From JAUSNA01 sp964568885 (lineage in GTDB: Bacteria; Patescibacteriota; Microgenomatia; Levybacterales; GWA1-39-11), in the NCBI GenBank assembly GCA_964568885.1, contig CAZMSF010000016.1:1-26095 (forward strand): a DNA stretch of 26,095 nt, in the 5' to 3' direction. This document shows positions 1-7,942 of the stretch, piece after piece. Within the stretch, counting starts at the first letter, position 1; each line of letters opens with the position of its first letter. A program made the position numbers and the translations under genes. The notes beneath the pieces are model-generated. The model saw only the letters and a program-made list of their open reading frames with translations, ran no database searches and had not been told where the DNA came from.

Positions 1-821
1 TGAAGATAACGCATCACCCCGTAAATAACGGGAAGTATTGTTACCATTAACCATTTCCTATTGAAATAGGAAGGCAGGTATTCGGGAAGCAACACATCAA
101 GTCCAATATGCAGACCCCGGGGGGTTGCAAGAAAGGTAAAAAGACCGTAAAAAACAAAAGTACTGGTGGCAAAAATAGTTGAGAATGAGTCAAGTAATGC
201 TTCGGAATAATGAGAAAGTGTTTTTCTTACTTCATCGATTTTGGCGCCACCTTTCACATTCTGTAATAGTGTTAATTCGGAACGTCTTTTACCAACAGCA
301 AGAAAGAGGGAAAGAGAAACTGCCGTCAAAAGTAACCAAATTGAAGTGTGAAAGTTTGAAATCGCTTCTCCCGCTAAAATCCGCAATATATATCCCGTTG
401 CAATAAAGAGAATATCAAAAATTGTAATTGATTTGAAAATTGTAGAATACAGGATTTGCAGAATAATATAGGAGATACCTATCACGGTAAACAGAAGACT
501 GGTGTTTAACGCTATAAGAAGAGCAATAAAGAGAATGACAATAAGAATGACTACCGCTTCAGGCACTGAAATATTGCCACTGGCAATAGGTCTCAGTCTT
601 TTAAAAGGATGTAGCCTGTCTTTTTTAACATCCAAAATATCATTAAAAATATATGTTGCGGACGCAAACAAACAGAAAGCAACAAAGCCGTTTACAACTT
701 GGGAAAATAGGTCTGTATTAAAAAGTTGACCCGCAAAAGTGACCCCCGCAAAAAGCGCAAAGTTTTTTATCCATTGTCGTGGACGAAGAAGTTTTACAAT
801 ATAATACCCGTGTCTTATCAT
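1..821 (-). CDS. UbiA-family decaprenyl-phosphate phosphoribosyltransferase-like protein (3' end outside window)
   Basis: This is an integral membrane prenyltransferase-fold protein. Translation from the ATG at 821 gives an N-terminus with LLRPRQWIKN (residues 11-20) and the Asp-rich motif NDILDVKKD (60-68), followed by HPFKRLRPIASG. This order fits DPPR synthase (Rv3806c-like) members of the UbiA family better than quinone or heme prenyltransferases. Family knowledge: these enzymes move phosphoribose from PRPP to decaprenyl phosphate, the first step to decaprenyl-phosphoryl-arabinose. A second family-like stretch (YSTIFKSITIFD) follows, with several hydrophobic helices. About 273 codons are visible and the frame is open to the left edge. 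It follows the WecA-like gene by 83 bases in the same direction. No good Shine-Dalgarno sequence precedes the ATG; a TTG four codons upstream is an alternative start. The family call is firm; the exact substrate is inferred. Confidence 0.85.
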   Translation of the reverse strand, partial: MIRHGYYIVKLLRPRQWIKNFALFAGVTFAGQLFNTDLFSQVVNGFVAFCLFASATYIFNDILDVKKDRLHPFKRLRPIASGNISVPEAVVILIVILFIALLIALNTSLLFTVIGISYIILQILYSTIFKSITIFDILFIATGYILRILAGEAISNFHTSIWLLLTAVSLSLFLAVGKRRSELTLLQNVKGGAKIDEVRKTLSHYSEALLDSFSTIFATSTFVFYGLFTFLATPRGLHIGLDVLLPEYLPSYFNRKWLMVTILPVIYGVMRYL

Positions 822-829
822 AAGTTTTG

Positions 830-871
830 TCAATCGTACTCGTCGTCCACTCCTCGTATACCTGAGTGCAT
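830..871 (-). other. Possible 13-codon mini-ORF and TACGAYTGA triple repeat before the UbiA gene
   Basis: The spacer between the WecA-like gene and the UbiA gene contains an ATG-to-TGA reading frame of 13 codons (MHSGIRGVDDEYD) that ends eight bases before the UbiA ATG. Three copies of TACGAYTGA on the minus strand (905-913, 873-881, 830-838) lie here; the first contains the stop codon of the WecA-like gene and the last the stop of the mini-ORF. Such a short frame may be chance, so coding is not claimed. Confidence 0.2.
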
Positions 872-904
872 TTCAATCGTAAGCAGAGCTTGCGACTGAT
901 TTCA

Positions 905-1960
905 TCAGTCGTAGTCCTGTTTTTTCCCGGCAACCCTCAACATAAAAACAAATCCCAAAACCACAACGACCACCAACATTATAACAAAAAGTTTTCCTCT
1001 GCTTGACGCGCTCAACGCAACTGCTCCCAATATTAAAGACATTGCCCAATAGAACACAGCAATACTTCTATGACCCATTCCATAATTAAGAAGCAGATGA
1101 TGCAAATGCCCCCTATCATGCCAAAATGGTGACTTTTTAGAAAGTATTCTCCTTATAATTGTTATTGCCGCATCTACACTGGGGACTCCCATAACAAGAA
1201 CCGCAGTTGCCAACTTTACTCCGGACGTAATCGAAAGAATGCCAATAAAGTACCCTAAAATTGTAGCGCTATATCCGGGGAAAATTTTTGCAGGATAAAA
1301 ATTAAAAAAGAGAAATCCAAGAGATGCACCGCCAACAATAAAAGAAATCAGTGACGTCGTAAGGCTGAACTGCTCTATGGGCAAAAATCTGAATGCGGCA
1401 ATACCGATTACAAAAGCCGATATTGCTGCAATTCCCGGCATTTGACCATCTACCCCTTTGCTCCAATTCAACATATTCATGACCCACACAATCCAAATGA
1501 TAGCCAGGATATCTCCCAAATGAAAAGTTTGGGATAAAATAACGAATTGAAAATTTGTAAAATGCAGTATTCCTCCCAAAGGATTTGTTATAAACGGAAC
1601 GGTAACCCCCGCATACACGGCTATCGCTGCTGTCAGAATATTTATCCCAAAACGTATATAGGGCGATAAGTCATATTTGTCATCCAAAACACCGGTTACA
1701 ACAACGACTAACCCGCCGATAAAAATCGTACGGACGAAATTGTCCATCGGCACAAAAATTAAGGCCGCAACCAGTATCCCAATATATATGGCAAGACCAC
1801 CTGCGCGAGGTATCGGTTTTTTATGAAGCACTGCAGGGTGTATGTGCGTTTTTGGGTCATCCATTAATTTTGCTTTTTTCGCAAATTTTATGACGAATGG
1901 AACAGAAATCAACGTAATAAGACACGCAACAATGGGTGCTAACAGTAATTCTATTTGCAT
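905..1960 (-). CDS. WecA/MraY-like polyprenyl-phosphate sugar-1-phosphate transferase
   Basis: A 351-residue polytopic membrane protein of glycosyltransferase family 4 (WecA/MraY/TagO). Family members load a nucleotide-linked HexNAc-1-phosphate onto undecaprenyl phosphate. Visible landmarks are the tandem-Asp motif VLDDKYD (residues 91-97), a loop NWSKGVDGQMPG (about 165-176), NFYPAKIFPGYSAT (about 220-233) and the SPFWHDRGHLHHLL loop (about 277-290). Two positions are odd: the first Asp of the usual N-x-x-D-G-x-D-G motif is Lys, and the usual F-x-G-D-x-G reads F-P-G-Y-S-A. I chose the ATG at 1960 because it overlaps the preceding stop (TAATG); an in-frame ATG at 2023 would add 21 residues inside the upstream gene. 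A small 8-bp inverted repeat (894-910) spans the stop codon. Confidence 0.85.
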   Translation of the reverse strand: MQIELLLAPIVACLITLISVPFVIKFAKKAKLMDDPKTHIHPAVLHKKPIPRAGGLAIYIGILVAALIFVPMDNFVRTIFIGGLVVVVTGVLDDKYDLSPYIRFGINILTAAIAVYAGVTVPFITNPLGGILHFTNFQFVILSQTFHLGDILAIIWIVWVMNMLNWSKGVDGQMPGIAAISAFVIGIAAFRFLPIEQFSLTTSLISFIVGGASLGFLFFNFYPAKIFPGYSATILGYFIGILSITSGVKLATAVLVMGVPSVDAAITIIRRILSKKSPFWHDRGHLHHLLLNYGMGHRSIAVFYWAMSLILGAVALSASSRGKLFVIMLVVVVVLGFVFMLRVAGKKQDYD

Positions 1961-2313
1961 TAAAATGTTAAAAATAAAATCTGTAAATATGCTAAAAGTC
2001 CGAGCAGCAAAAACAGAAAACAATTAAAAAGAACTATCCTTGAAATCAAGACGTTTTTTTTATATGCAAATAGAGCATAAAGCAAATTTCCAACAAAGAC
2101 TGCAAGCAAAATAAAGGGAAGGAAAATAGTGACATGTGAATTAACCAATCTTTCTTCACCCCATGGCATACTATTAAAAAAAGGGATAAGCGGAGGAAGA
2201 CTTCCATAGGAAATCAGTATCAAAAATACCAAAGGAACAACAAAGAATACGGCAAGAAGCAGAGATACTCTTGCAAATTGGTCGGACAAAACAAGATTAA
2301 ATTTCTCTTTCAT
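1960..2313 (-). CDS. Small three-helix membrane protein, possibly DUF1648-like
   Basis: A 117-residue hydrophobic protein with about three membrane segments (roughly 17-37, 62-82 and 90-112). Between the first two is an extracytoplasmic-type loop containing LPPLIPFFNSMPWGEERLV. The LP-x-x-IP-x-F-N-x-x-G-like pattern resembles DUF1648 proteins, but I could not verify this. Its stop overlaps the start of the WecA-like gene by one base and its start overlaps the end of the upstream GT-C gene, so it is translated as part of the same operon. A partner or accessory role for a neighbouring glycan enzyme is inference from position only. Confidence 0.7.
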   Translation of the reverse strand: MKEKFNLVLSDQFARVSLLLAVFFVVPLVFLILISYGSLPPLIPFFNSMPWGEERLVNSHVTIFLPFILLAVFVGNLLYALFAYKKNVLISRIVLFNCFLFLLLGLLAYLQILFLTF

Positions 2314-3760
2314 AAATTTTTGCGCCTTCCATTATATATTTTAGCTGATAAGAGGACAGTAAATCGTTCAGTAACGGATCTTCAACGGTCTGAATGATAA
2401 ACTTCGGTTGTACTTTTTCTATCTGCTGTTTCGTAATTATATCTGCATTTTTGTAAAAAGTAATGTGGTAAGCGACAATGTATTTACCGATAGGCAATTT
2501 GTTGGATAGTGCATAAATTTGCGCGTTATCGGAAAGGAGGAATATTTTTTCGTTTCCTTTCATGTTCGTTTGTATAAAATTGGCGATGTCATAATCCCGT
2601 GGTGTATTGCTATCAAAAAATGATTCATACTCAACAATATTTTTACTGTTTGTTATAAACTGGAAATAATTCGCGTAATATCCAATCGTTTTTTTGTATA
2701 TTTGAAAATAGTAAAACGCTACTAATGTCAAAACTGTTATAACAAGAACATCAACAATCCGAGTCTTTCTCTTTTCAACTGCATGACCCACCAAAAGCAT
2801 GACTGCCGGAAGCGCTACGAGCAAATAATGAGTATATGGCCGTTCGGAAAAAAAGGCGTTATAAACGGAAAATGCGACCCACAGATAAAGAAATAGCATG
2901 GTAGCATTAAACCGTTTTCTGTTGAAAATAATAAATCCAACCGCACCCACGAGAATTATTGTTTTGATAAGTAACATTCCTAAGGGAAATACTAAATGGT
3001 TTTCTTCTCCAACGTATGAGATGTTTTGGAAAAATACCGAACTTAAGTATTCCCCATATGACCCGCGAAGAAAGAAGTAACATGCAAATAAAACCATTAA
3101 CGAAATATAAATAAAAAAGTAAGAGAGCATCGGCTTTAGGGTTTTCTTGACATCGCCCGTGTTGACGAGGAAAAGGAATGTGAAAAAAGAGAGAAAATCA
3201 AAGATTGCTACAACTTTCGTAACGAAGGAGAATGCCAACAGTAACCCTGAAAAAACAAGAAAAACGAATTTTTTGTGTTCGGTGTAGCGAAGAACGAAGT
3301 ATCCGGCTGCAATAGTCGGCAGCAACATAAAGTTTTCCGCATTCGCAATATTTCCTTCCAGAATTGGTAACCCAAAAAAAAATGCATAGCAAATTGTTGA
3401 AAGATAGCGGGACTTATTTTTCTTAAATAATTTGCTCGCAAGCATAAAAAATACGATGACAGACGAGAGACCCGAAAGCAGTGATAGAAGTTTAATTCCA
3501 AATAAATTACCGTACACTGATGCGTAAAGAAGATAAAGAACGGGAGGCTTGTTGTCCCATATTTCTTTATAAAGAATTCGTCCCGAATCTATTGCCCTTC
3601 CTACGACTTGGTATATTCCTTCATCTCCATACCAATGGGGCTCTATGAGAGAAGGGATACGAAGTATTGCAAAGATAAAACAAATGAGGAGCAAGAACCA
3701 AGCGGTCCTATGGTTAAATATCGGCTTACTGTGATAAATCCGAACAACAATATCACGCAT
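2297..3760 (-). CDS. GT-C family membrane glycosyltransferase (PMT/ArnT-like)
   Basis: A 487-residue protein with roughly 10-12 hydrophobic helices and a C-terminal soluble-looking tail. After the first helix comes HWYGDEG (Asp46, Glu47), the acidic first-loop motif of GT-C enzymes of the PMT_2/ArnT group, and then WDNKPP (about 68-73), also typical of this group. These enzymes transfer a sugar from a polyprenyl-phosphate donor to an acceptor outside the membrane. I chose the ATG at 3760, one base after the upstream stop (TAGcATG); a second in-frame ATG at 3790 would add ten residues and overlap the GT2 gene. The co-transcribed WecA-like and UbiA/DPPR-synthase genes would make the lipid carriers it needs. 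Donor and acceptor cannot be read from sequence. Confidence 0.85.
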   Translation of the reverse strand: MRDIVVRIYHSKPIFNHRTAWFLLLICFIFAILRIPSLIEPHWYGDEGIYQVVGRAIDSGRILYKEIWDNKPPVLYLLYASVYGNLFGIKLLSLLSGLSSVIVFFMLASKLFKKNKSRYLSTICYAFFFGLPILEGNIANAENFMLLPTIAAGYFVLRYTEHKKFVFLVFSGLLLAFSFVTKVVAIFDFLSFFTFLFLVNTGDVKKTLKPMLSYFFIYISLMVLFACYFFLRGSYGEYLSSVFFQNISYVGEENHLVFPLGMLLIKTIILVGAVGFIIFNRKRFNATMLFLYLWVAFSVYNAFFSERPYTHYLLVALPAVMLLVGHAVEKRKTRIVDVLVITVLTLVAFYYFQIYKKTIGYYANYFQFITNSKNIVEYESFFDSNTPRDYDIANFIQTNMKGNEKIFLLSDNAQIYALSNKLPIGKYIVAYHITFYKNADIITKQQIEKVQPKFIIQTVEDPLLNDLLSSYQLKYIMEGAKIYEREI

Positions 3761-3761
3761 G

Positions 3762-5261
3762 CTAGACTTTTTCCGTAACTTTATATTCAAGCCGCTTTCC
3801 TATAATAAGCTGTATGTGAGAAATAAGAGCCGGGAGAGCGGACAAGAAAAAACCCGCAACCGGCATAAAAAGGAATTCCAGGGGAAAAAGAAATTTTCGA
3901 ATGCGTGAATGTTTTCCCTGATTTCTTTTAGGCCCCAGTGTGTAGTCGACATAAATCATTGCCAGAATTGACAACAAACAAAGAGTAAGAATAAACGCCG
4001 AAATTTGTGGGAGCGTATATCCCAAGCTTGTCCTTGTAAAAACAGGGTTAACAAGCGCAACAAGATTTGCCGACACTGTAATAATAAACCAGTTAACGGG
4101 CCAGAGGATGTGGTCTATAAGAACATTGAAAACCAACATCGTCTTCCTCAAGAAGGGAACATTAGGGACGGTAAGATACCATTTTACGTATGTCGCGTCA
4201 TCCGCTACTCCCCAAGACCACCGCCTTTCTTGATGGTATTTATTCATAAGGCTTTTTCGATATGAATAAGACTGGGCAGCATCCATGGAAGTTTTGAGAA
4301 ATATGGGCTCGACCATAACCCGTCCTTTTGTTTTGAAAAACGCCTTGAAAAATACACGATAATCTTCAGGAATAACATCCACATCCCAGTTCCCGATTTC
4401 CATTAATAATTTGTATGACAGTGAATACACCGAATTTGGGACAAGACGTGCATGCTGAACTAGAACAGATGTTCTCCAAAGACTTCCAAAGAATGAAATG
4501 ACTCTCGTAAATGAGGGAACCTGCCAAAAATTATTGTAAGTGACATTTGCTGACTGCCAAAAAGTGTAAAGAGGATCTTTAACGGTCAAGAAAGAGTAGG
4601 CAAGATATGAGAAGAATGCTTTATCGAATAAAACATCCGCATCGGCTGAAGTTACTGTCATAAAGTTAATGTCAAGCTTCCGTGACTTAACAAGTGTGTT
4701 ATATGCATCGGCTGCAGCGTAAGCCTGATTGGACGATTTTCCTTTTACCTCGTTGGGCAAATCGGGATGCAATGTATAATAAAACCCTCCAAAAATTTGT
4801 TCATATTCCTTTTTCAACCTCTCTCCTTTTAAAGACACATTGTCTTCTCGAGCCTCAAACGCCATGTAAATATAAATTTGTTTTTTTGGAAATGATTGCT
4901 CTCTGATACTCTCAAGCGTCTCCTTAATTTTTTCGTAACTTTCTTTATAACTGGGGATGACAATTAGATGCGCAATTTTTGAGAAATTAGGAAACTGCTC
5001 TGCCCGGCTTAACCAGTCTGTATGCTCGGCGCTTCTAATTTTCCGTGCCGCGATAAAGGACATCACCACCAGATGTACCGACTTATAGAACCAATACACA
5101 TCAAAAAAGATGATGAAATAGGAAAGTGCAATTGGGAAAAAGTACGCCCCCCACAAAGGCATCGTTATAAGAAACAATGCAATGATAGGAGGTATTATCT
5201 CAAGGGCTCTCCTGGACTTTATGGGGTAGCGCGTAAATAATCTATCGAGTGTTTGATGCAT
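3762..5261 (-). CDS. Family 2 (processive-type) membrane glycosyltransferase
   Basis: A 499-residue protein with two N-terminal hydrophobic segments (about 20-58), a cytoplasmic GT-A domain and two to four C-terminal membrane segments (about 370-485). Motifs in order are VIPSYKES (about 102-109, nucleotide-binding start), SADADV (205-210, the metal-binding DxD), PED (298-300, likely catalytic acid region) and QERRW (344-348), which matches the Q-x-x-R-W of cellulose-synthase-like GT2 enzymes. The arrangement suggests a polymerising or lipid-linked sugar transferase using a nucleotide sugar. The start overlaps the end of the TatD-family gene by 20 bases, which suggests coupled translation. The sugar is not known. 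Confidence 0.88.
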   Translation of the reverse strand: MHQTLDRLFTRYPIKSRRALEIIPPIIALFLITMPLWGAYFFPIALSYFIIFFDVYWFYKSVHLVVMSFIAARKIRSAEHTDWLSRAEQFPNFSKIAHLIVIPSYKESYEKIKETLESIREQSFPKKQIYIYMAFEAREDNVSLKGERLKKEYEQIFGGFYYTLHPDLPNEVKGKSSNQAYAAADAYNTLVKSRKLDINFMTVTSADADVLFDKAFFSYLAYSFLTVKDPLYTFWQSANVTYNNFWQVPSFTRVISFFGSLWRTSVLVQHARLVPNSVYSLSYKLLMEIGNWDVDVIPEDYRVFFKAFFKTKGRVMVEPIFLKTSMDAAQSYSYRKSLMNKYHQERRWSWGVADDATYVKWYLTVPNVPFLRKTMLVFNVLIDHILWPVNWFIITVSANLVALVNPVFTRTSLGYTLPQISAFILTLCLLSILAMIYVDYTLGPKRNQGKHSRIRKFLFPLEFLFMPVAGFFLSALPALISHIQLIIGKRLEYKVTEKV

Positions 5262-6084
5262 GGCTTCTCACTTTAAAAACGGTTTCAAAATTACGCTCAA
5301 TTTGAGCTTCTAATGTATTATATGAAATTCCCTTTGTGTTGGCAATGAACTCTACTATAAGCGGAATAGCAGAAGGGGTATTTCTTTGGCCTCTAAAGGG
5401 TATTGGAGACAAGAAAGGACTATCTGTCTCTGTAAGAATTCTCTCTACGGGGACATACTTAACAAGATCAACAAGCGCCGTTGTTTCTCCGGGCGGAACA
5501 CCTCCATATGTAATATTTCCATCAAACCCAACGTAAAATCCTAAATCCAACACTTTTTTTGTAAATTCAATGCTTCCGGAAAAACAATGGAACATACCGG
5601 GCGGATTTTGTAATTGTGATTTATAGTCGCTCAGAATAGTTAATGTGTCATCCCATGCAAGACGGGTGTGAATTTGAAGTGGCAGAGAAAGTTGTATCGA
5701 CAATTCTGTTTGCTTTCTGAATGCATCCTCCTGAAGGTCAACCGGCACTATTCCATTTGTCCGGTAGTTCCAAAAATCCATCCCTACCTCTCCAATTCCG
5801 ATTACCTTTTCATGTTTTGCTAATTCTTCAAGCTGCTCGAGCCAATCAACCGGCGGTAACCCCTCAAACTTTTCATCAGTTTTATCAGCGTGGTGGGGAT
5901 GAATTCCGACTATTGCAAAAAGCTCGGGGTATCTTTCAGCCAAATCAACCGCTTTTTTTGAAGAATCGATTGAAGTCCCTGTATTAACAATGATTGTTAC
6001 TCCTTTTGAAATAGCGTCACGAATAACCGCGTCCGAATCACCTTCGAATTTCTCAAACTGCATATGACAATGCGCATCAAGCAT
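5242..6084 (-). CDS. TatD-family metal-dependent hydrolase (DNase)
   Basis: A 280-residue cytoplasmic TIM-barrel amidohydrolase-like protein. It has the N-terminal metal-binding DAHCHMQF (His5, His7), the VGIHPHHADK segment (about 59-68), GEVGMDFW (about 97-104, metal-ligand Glu), the IHTR and FHCFSG histidines, and TETDSPFLSP (about 219-228, last catalytic Asp). All of these are diagnostic of TatD/YcfH proteins, which are thought to act as 3'-5' exonucleases or DNA-repair and quality-control nucleases. Length is normal. It is the first gene after groEL and overlaps the GT2 gene, so it may simply ride in the glycan operon. A -10-like TATACT only 12 bases upstream suggests a short or absent 5' leader. 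Confidence 0.93.
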   Translation of the reverse strand: MLDAHCHMQFEKFEGDSDAVIRDAISKGVTIIVNTGTSIDSSKKAVDLAERYPELFAIVGIHPHHADKTDEKFEGLPPVDWLEQLEELAKHEKVIGIGEVGMDFWNYRTNGIVPVDLQEDAFRKQTELSIQLSLPLQIHTRLAWDDTLTILSDYKSQLQNPPGMFHCFSGSIEFTKKVLDLGFYVGFDGNITYGGVPPGETTALVDLVKYVPVERILTETDSPFLSPIPFRGQRNTPSAIPLIVEFIANTKGISYNTLEAQIERNFETVFKVRSHASNTR

Positions 6085-6186
6085 AACTCAATAATTAGTA
6101 TAAAGAATTAAGTATTAAGTATAAAGGAAGAAAATAGTCTTTCTGAAGATTACCTAATCGCTAAAGGCTAAACCCTAAAGGATGAT
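6085..6186. other. AT-rich spacer between groEL and tatD-like gene with short near-repeats
   Basis: This 102-bp spacer has no gene. It contains repeated short units on the plus strand: AGTATAAAG and AAGTAT variants at 6097-6126, and CTAAAGG / CTAAACC / CTAAAGG at about 6162-6180. No G+C-rich hairpin followed by a T-run is seen, so readthrough from groEL into the tatD-like gene is possible. Confidence 0.45.
6097..6125 (-). promoter_or_regulatory. Candidate promoter for the tatD-like / glycan operon
   Basis: On the minus strand, TTTATA (6120-6125), a 17-base spacer and TATACT (6097-6102) form a moderate sigma70-type match. The -10 box ends 12 bases before the ATG at 6084, so the transcript would have a leader of only about five bases. 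Low complexity makes chance matches likely. Confidence 0.4.
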
Positions 6187-7836
6187 TTAGTAGTCCATGC
6201 CGCCCATTCCAGGCATTCCGCCACCGGGCATTGCAGGTTCTTTCTTTTCAGGAAGATCGGTAACTAAAGCTTCAGTTGTTAGGACCATCATGCCAACAGA
6301 TGCGGCGTTTTGAACCGCTGAGCGAGTAACTTTTGCCGGGTCTATGACACCTGCTGCAATCATCGACCCAAAACCGAGAGTTGCCGCGTTGAATCCGTAG
6401 TCTTTGTTCTTTGCATCTTTGCCTGCTTCCTCAACAGTTCTTAGGACCCAACCGTCATCGGCACCCGAATTTTTTGCAATTCTTCTTAAAGGAGCTTCCA
6501 ATGCCTGGAACAGAATATCTACTCCGAGCTTCTCATCGTCGGTTGTAAGCTTGTCCTTAACGGCCGGAAGAACCACCCGGGACTTAAGAAGAGTTACTCC
6601 GCCACCGGCAACAATCCCTTCTTCAAGAGCTGCTTTTGTTGCTGCTACCGCATCGATGACTCTTTCTTTTTTCTCTTTCATTTCAATCTCGGTTGCCGCA
6701 CCGACATTGATTACTGCAACTCCCCCTGCAAGTTTTGCAAGTCGTTCTTGAAGTTTTTCGCGGTCAAAATCCGAAGTGGACTTTGCGATTTCTTTTTTGA
6801 TTGAGTCTATTCGTGCTGCCACGACCTTTTTGTCTCCTTTGCCTCCAATTATCTGGGTGCTTTCGCTAGTCGATTTCACTTTGTCTGCACGTCCACAATC
6901 CTCAACCGTGATACTTTCAAGCTTTCGCCCCATGTCCTCAGAAATTACGGTTCCACCTGTCAAAAGTGCGATATCCTCAAGCATTGCTTTTCTTCTATCC
7001 CCAAATCCGGGAGCCTTGACAGCCAAAACATTGATAACTCCCTTTAGCCGGTTGAGTACAAGTGTAGCCAAAGCCTCACCCTCAATGTCATCTGCAATCA
7101 ACACAAGGTTTTTGGAAACTTTGACGAAATTCTCAAGGAAAGGAAGAAGTTCCTGAAGATTTCCGATTTTTTTATCGGTAATAAGAATGTATGCATCGTC
7201 AATTTCCGCCTCCATCGTGTCCGAATTAGACGCAAAATAGGCCGATGCGTATCCTTTGTCAAATTCCATTCCTTCCTTGTAATCGATTGAGAATTCGATT
7301 CCCCGACCCTCTTCAACTGTGACTATCCCATCTTTTCCTACTTTTTCTAAAGCCTCGGCAATAAGTTTTCCGATCTTTTCATCCTGTGCAGAAATCGTTG
7401 CAACCTTCAAAACATCATCACCCTTCACTTCTTTTGTCATTTTCTTGATTTCCTCAATTGTCGCATCAACAGCCTTTTGCATTCCGACTTTAAGAATCAT
7501 CGGATTTGCGCCGGCTGCTACATATTTAAATCCGTGGTTAATTATTTCCTGCGCAAGAAGAGTTGCGGTCGTCGTTCCGTCTCCTGCAACATCATTTGTC
7601 TTTGAAGCTGCTTCCTTGACAAGCTGTGCGCCCATGTTTTCAAATGGATCTTCAAGTTCGATTTCTTTTGCAACACTCACTCCGTCATGGATAACATTAG
7701 GAGCTCCCCATTTCTTGTCAATTGCAACATTTCGACCCTTCGGCCCAAGCGTTGTGACAACTGCGTCTGCCAATTTATCGACTCCCGTTTTTAGTGCTTT
7801 TCGGGCTTCTTCACCGTATTTAATTTGTTTTGCCAT
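6187..7836 (-). CDS. groL: Chaperonin GroEL (60 kDa, Cpn60)
   Basis: A complete 549-residue group I chaperonin subunit, nearly the same length as the E. coli protein (548). It builds the double-ring ATP-driven folding chamber that works with GroES in the cytoplasm. Visible signatures are LGPKGRNV (about 30-37, phosphate-binding loop), DGTTTAT (about 86-92, nucleotide-binding DGTTT motif), the apical domain with IADDIEGEALATLVLN, the RVIDAVAATKAALEEGIVAGGG segment containing the conserved catalytic Asp, and a Gly/Met-rich tail ending GGMPGMGGMDY. An AAAGG about 10 bases before the ATG can serve as ribosome binding site. It lies 106 bases after groES, with an inverted repeat and a TATAAT box in between. 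Confidence 0.98.
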   Translation of the reverse strand: MAKQIKYGEEARKALKTGVDKLADAVVTTLGPKGRNVAIDKKWGAPNVIHDGVSVAKEIELEDPFENMGAQLVKEAASKTNDVAGDGTTTATLLAQEIINHGFKYVAAGANPMILKVGMQKAVDATIEEIKKMTKEVKGDDVLKVATISAQDEKIGKLIAEALEKVGKDGIVTVEEGRGIEFSIDYKEGMEFDKGYASAYFASNSDTMEAEIDDAYILITDKKIGNLQELLPFLENFVKVSKNLVLIADDIEGEALATLVLNRLKGVINVLAVKAPGFGDRRKAMLEDIALLTGGTVISEDMGRKLESITVEDCGRADKVKSTSESTQIIGGKGDKKVVAARIDSIKKEIAKSTSDFDREKLQERLAKLAGGVAVINVGAATEIEMKEKKERVIDAVAATKAALEEGIVAGGGVTLLKSRVVLPAVKDKLTTDDEKLGVDILFQALEAPLRRIAKNSGADDGWVLRTVEEAGKDAKNKDYGFNAATLGFGSMIAAGVIDPAKVTRSAVQNAASVGMMVLTTEALVTDLPEKKEPAMPGGGMPGMGGMDY

Positions 7837-7877
7837 AATATGTGAGCCTTTCTATTAATTTAAGTCCTTGCGAGCAT

Positions 7878-7883
7878 ATTATA
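7878..7883 (-). promoter_or_regulatory. TATAAT box upstream of groEL (weak candidate promoter)
   Basis: A perfect TATAAT on the minus strand lies 41 bases before the groEL start and overlaps the outer arm of the inverted repeat. No convincing -35 element lies 16-18 bases upstream, so an independent groEL promoter is only a possibility. Confidence 0.3.
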
Positions 7884-7940
7884 CCGAGAGTCTCAGTTCA
7901 AATGGCCAGTTGGACATTTGAACAAGAGTTATCGGTATAA
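7879..7940. repeat. Nested inverted repeat (two 9-bp stems) between groES and groEL
   Basis: Outer arms TTATACCGA (7879-7887) and TCGGTATAA (7932-7940) pair perfectly. Inside them, arms GTTCAAATG (7896-7904) and CATTTGAAC (7915-7923) also pair perfectly around a 10-base centre that can add a short CCA/TGG stem. The two stems are separated by 8-base internal-loop sides. It begins two bases after the groES stop and has no T-run on either side, so it is not a canonical intrinsic terminator. A processing, attenuation or stability element that changes the groES:groEL ratio is a reasonable inference. Confidence 0.75.
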
Positions 7941-7942
7941 AC

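Noticed and set aside
718..933. A 71-codon minus-strand frame across the WecA-like / UbiA boundary
   Set aside because: It overlaps the UbiA start in another frame, whereas the UbiA frame shows the NDxxDxxxD motif and family sequence.
7319..7858. A 179-codon open frame on the plus strand opposite groEL
   Set aside because: It is antisense to a strongly conserved gene, is low-complexity Ser/Thr/Pro-rich as expected from the complement of groEL codons, and has no promoter or ribosome binding site.
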